A stretch of DNA of 5,836 nt from Armatimonadota bacterium (GTDB lineage Bacteria; Armatimonadota; Fimbriimonadia; Fimbriimonadales; ATM1), in the NCBI GenBank assembly GCA_013816225.1, contig JACDEQ010000144.1, positions 1-5,836 on the forward strand, read 5' to 3'. Of the stretch, positions 4,555-5,836 are shown one piece after another. The translations under genes were made by a program, and so were the position numbers. Every line of letters begins with the position of its first letter. The stretch's first letter is position 1. The notes below the pieces were generated by a model. That model was not told where the DNA came from. It saw only the letters and a list, made by a program, of their open reading frames with translations, and made no database searches.

Positions 4555-5451
4555 ATGAGAAAGCGTTCTGCTTTCACTCTTATCGAGCTGCTCGTGGTTA
4601 TCGCGATCATCGCGATTCTCGCGGCCATCCTGTTCCCGGTCTTCGCGGCAGCCAAAGCCGCCGCTAAGAAGACGACGTGTCTCAACAACTCCAAACAAGT
4701 CGCCACGGCCAACGCCATGTATCTAGGGGACAACGACGACGTCGGCCCACTGTCCAATGCGGGCAGCATCAACGGCCCCGGCTGGGGCTTCGGAAGGCCC
4801 GACGTCATCTGGGGCGAAGTTCTTCATCCCTACACATCTAGTTGGTATGTGTTCCGCTGTCCGAGCGATCCCAACGCAACCGACCGAGGTTTATCGCTAA
4901 ACCCTAACGGGCAGCCCGCGGATCCGAGTGACCCCAGCTTCCACTACTATTGGATGTCTAGGGCCAACACCGGGTTAAACTACGACTTCCTCAGTCCGTG
5001 GATTACTCAACAGGTTCAGGGCGGAACTTATGTGGGTTCCACAACGGTGAACGTCGGTCAGATCGCGCAGACGGCCGCAACGATCCTCTATGTCGACAGC
5101 ATTTGGGATCGGACAGCGTCCGGCCAACCCCTCGGCGGGGGCAACTGGGTCGTCGAGGCCCCTTGCGTCAAGGACATCAACGGTGTCCTTCTCGAGCCCA
5201 TGGGGCGATTGAATGGCCAGGGTGGCAACGGCCTCTGGCAAAACTACGGCACGGGCTGGTCGAACAACCAAAACAGCTGGCTCGTTTACGGCGGCTGCTG
5301 GCCTTGGCACACCAAGCAGTGTGCGGTGGCGTTCACAGACAGCCACGTCAAAGTGATGAAAATCGGGCAGATTGCCGCCGGTTGTGACGTTCGCCCGAAC
5401 TTCGCCGGCGCAGCCTACGATGGAGATGCATACTTATGGGATCTAAGGTAG
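4555..5451 (+). CDS. Prepilin-type N-terminal cleavage/methylation protein (DUF1559-like pseudopilin)
   Basis: 298 aa. The N-terminus MRKRSAFTLIELLVVIAIIAILAAILFPVF is a type IV prepilin/pseudopilin signal: a short basic leader, cleavage by a PilD-type peptidase expected between Ala6 and Phe7, Glu at +5, and a hydrophobic assembly helix to about residue 30. Ala rather than Gly at -1 is tolerated. The AAAKAAAKKTTCLNNSKQ segment and the Trp/Gly/Asn-rich globular part fit the many DUF1559-type pseudopilins of Planctomycetes and Armatimonadota. Near the C-terminus H252-x9-D262-S-H is the H-X9-DG motif with Ser for Gly. It is probably exported through a type II-like system and surface-exposed; the specific role is unknown. 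The next gene overlaps its end by 16 bp and is probably coexpressed. Confidence 0.9.
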   Translation: MRKRSAFTLIELLVVIAIIAILAAILFPVFAAAKAAAKKTTCLNNSKQVATANAMYLGDNDDVGPLSNAGSINGPGWGFGRPDVIWGEVLHPYTSSWYVFRCPSDPNATDRGLSLNPNGQPADPSDPSFHYYWMSRANTGLNYDFLSPWITQQVQGGTYVGSTTVNVGQIAQTAATILYVDSIWDRTASGQPLGGGNWVVEAPCVKDINGVLLEPMGRLNGQGGNGLWQNYGTGWSNNQNSWLVYGGCWPWHTKQCAVAFTDSHVKVMKIGQIAAGCDVRPNFAGAAYDGDAYLWDLR

Positions 5452-5657
5452 GAAACAACAAGCCTTCGACCCTCGTCTGGGTCGGCGCGGCGCTAGTGCT
5501 TGCGGGAGCGGCATATCTCGTTATGCGCTCCCAGGCCCCGGAAGATGTGGACACCAAAGTTCCGCCTCCTCGCGCCGGCTCGCCGGACCTCGGACCGCTC
5601 GATGACAAATACATCATCGGCAAGGATCCGAACGGCCCGAAGACGCCTGGCAGATGA
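5436..5657 (+). CDS. Small single-pass membrane protein, function unknown
   Basis: 73 aa from ATG 5436, overlapping the pseudopilin gene by 16 bp in another frame; GGAG at 5422-5425 lies 10 nt upstream. Residues 1-11 are polar, 12-31 (TLVWVGAALVLAGAAYLVMR) form one transmembrane helix, and the rest is a Pro/Asp/Gly-rich hydrophilic tail (APEDVDTKVPPPRAG...DKYIIGKDPNGPKTPGR). The family is not recognised. The tight overlap with the pseudopilin and the terminator just after its stop make it the last gene of a two-gene unit, which suggests a helper role in pseudopilin export or assembly (inference). Confidence 0.7.
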   Translation: MGSKVGNNKPSTLVWVGAALVLAGAAYLVMRSQAPEDVDTKVPPPRAGSPDLGPLDDKYIIGKDPNGPKTPGR

Positions 5658-5666
5658 GCTTCGATA

Positions 5667-5701
5667 GAAAGGAGCGGGGGCTTCGTCCTCGCTCCTCTTT
5701 C
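5667..5701 (+). terminator. Strong hairpin terminator after the pseudopilin operon
   Basis: Ten nt after the stop at 5657, GGAGCGGGGG (5671-5680) pairs with TCCTCGCTCC (5686-5695) around CTTCG (two G-U pairs). The helix is extended by GAAA/TTTC (5667-5670 with 5698-5701) past a 2-nt bulge. The T-run is short and inside the 3' arm, so it is not a classic U-tailed terminator, but position and stability fit transcription end. Confidence 0.7.
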
Positions 5702-5725
5702 CTGAACACGACTCGGCGGTAACCT

Positions 5726-5765
5726 TCGCTCCCTGGAATGGGCATCCATTCCAGCGCGGGAGCGA
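5726..5765. repeat. Large imperfect palindrome
   Basis: TCGCTCCC-TGGAATGG (5726-5741), loop GCAT, CCATTCCA (5746-5753), bulge GCGC, GGGAGCGA (5758-5765): 16 bp paired with a single 4-nt bulge on one side. It could be a second, bidirectional terminator or one copy of a dispersed REP-like element. Its number in the genome cannot be seen here. Confidence 0.65.
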
Positions 5766-5836
5766 CATGTCGGCAGGTTATAGTTCACCCACAAGGAAAG
5801 GAGGCTAAAGCCCCATCACCCTACCCGCTAGTCTCC

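Noticed and set aside
5795..5836. Start of another gene after GGAAAGGAGG at 5795-5804
   Set aside because: No ATG, GTG or TTG follows before the window ends, so a gene cannot be supported.

Overview
The window looks like a piece of a bacterial chromosome with moderately high GC. The best guess at its source is Armatimonadota, probably the Fimbriimonadia. That rests on two things read from the sequence: an 'AFTLIELLVVIAIIAILAAILFPVF' style prepilin with a degenerate H-X9-DG tail, and a small Pup-like protein ending in RQRSGE (UBact family), which is restricted to a few Gram-negative phyla including Armatimonadota. The assignment is an inference.

Layout. 1-1298 (-): 5' part of an exported SBBP-type repeat protein that runs off the left edge. 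1299-1512: divergent intergenic region with a TATAAT box. 1513-2211 (+): Bax-inhibitor-1 family membrane protein. It overlaps by 4 bp, tail to tail, with an ordinary cytoplasmic Cys-type MsrA (2208-2687, -). Upstream of that msrA on the same strand is a methionine-rich exported DUF1579 protein (2750-3289, -). Divergent from it, across about 157 bp, is a second msrA (3447-4040, +) with an N-terminal export or anchor segment. One base after its stop begins the first possible start of the UBact gene (4042/4057-4239, +). A 315-bp leader region with a good promoter candidate precedes a prepilin-like pseudopilin (4555-5451, +) and an overlapping small one-pass membrane protein (5436-5657, +). A strong hairpin terminator and a second large palindrome follow.

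The main discovery is in the second msrA. The frame is intact from 3447 to 4040 except for one TGA at 3633-3635, and that TGA falls exactly on the catalytic cysteine of the MsrA GCFWG motif (AAG-TGA-FWG). Immediately downstream lies a hairpin with the layout expected of a bacterial SECIS element: a lower stem starting right after the UGA, an upper GGCGG/CCGCC stem, and an AGUU loop with G in second position. This is best read as a selenocysteine MsrA. Conventional gene calling would split it into two unrelated fragments. UGA is a normal stop for other genes here, so general UGA reassignment is not needed.

A working model, which is inference: the centre of the window is an oxidative-damage cluster. 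It would combine a cytoplasmic Cys-MsrA, an exported or anchored Sec-MsrA, a secreted protein with about 14% methionine that could be its substrate or an oxidant sink, and a Pup-like protein tag. No selenocysteine machinery (selA/B/C/D) and no proteasome or ligase genes are visible in the window, so both must be sought elsewhere in the genome.
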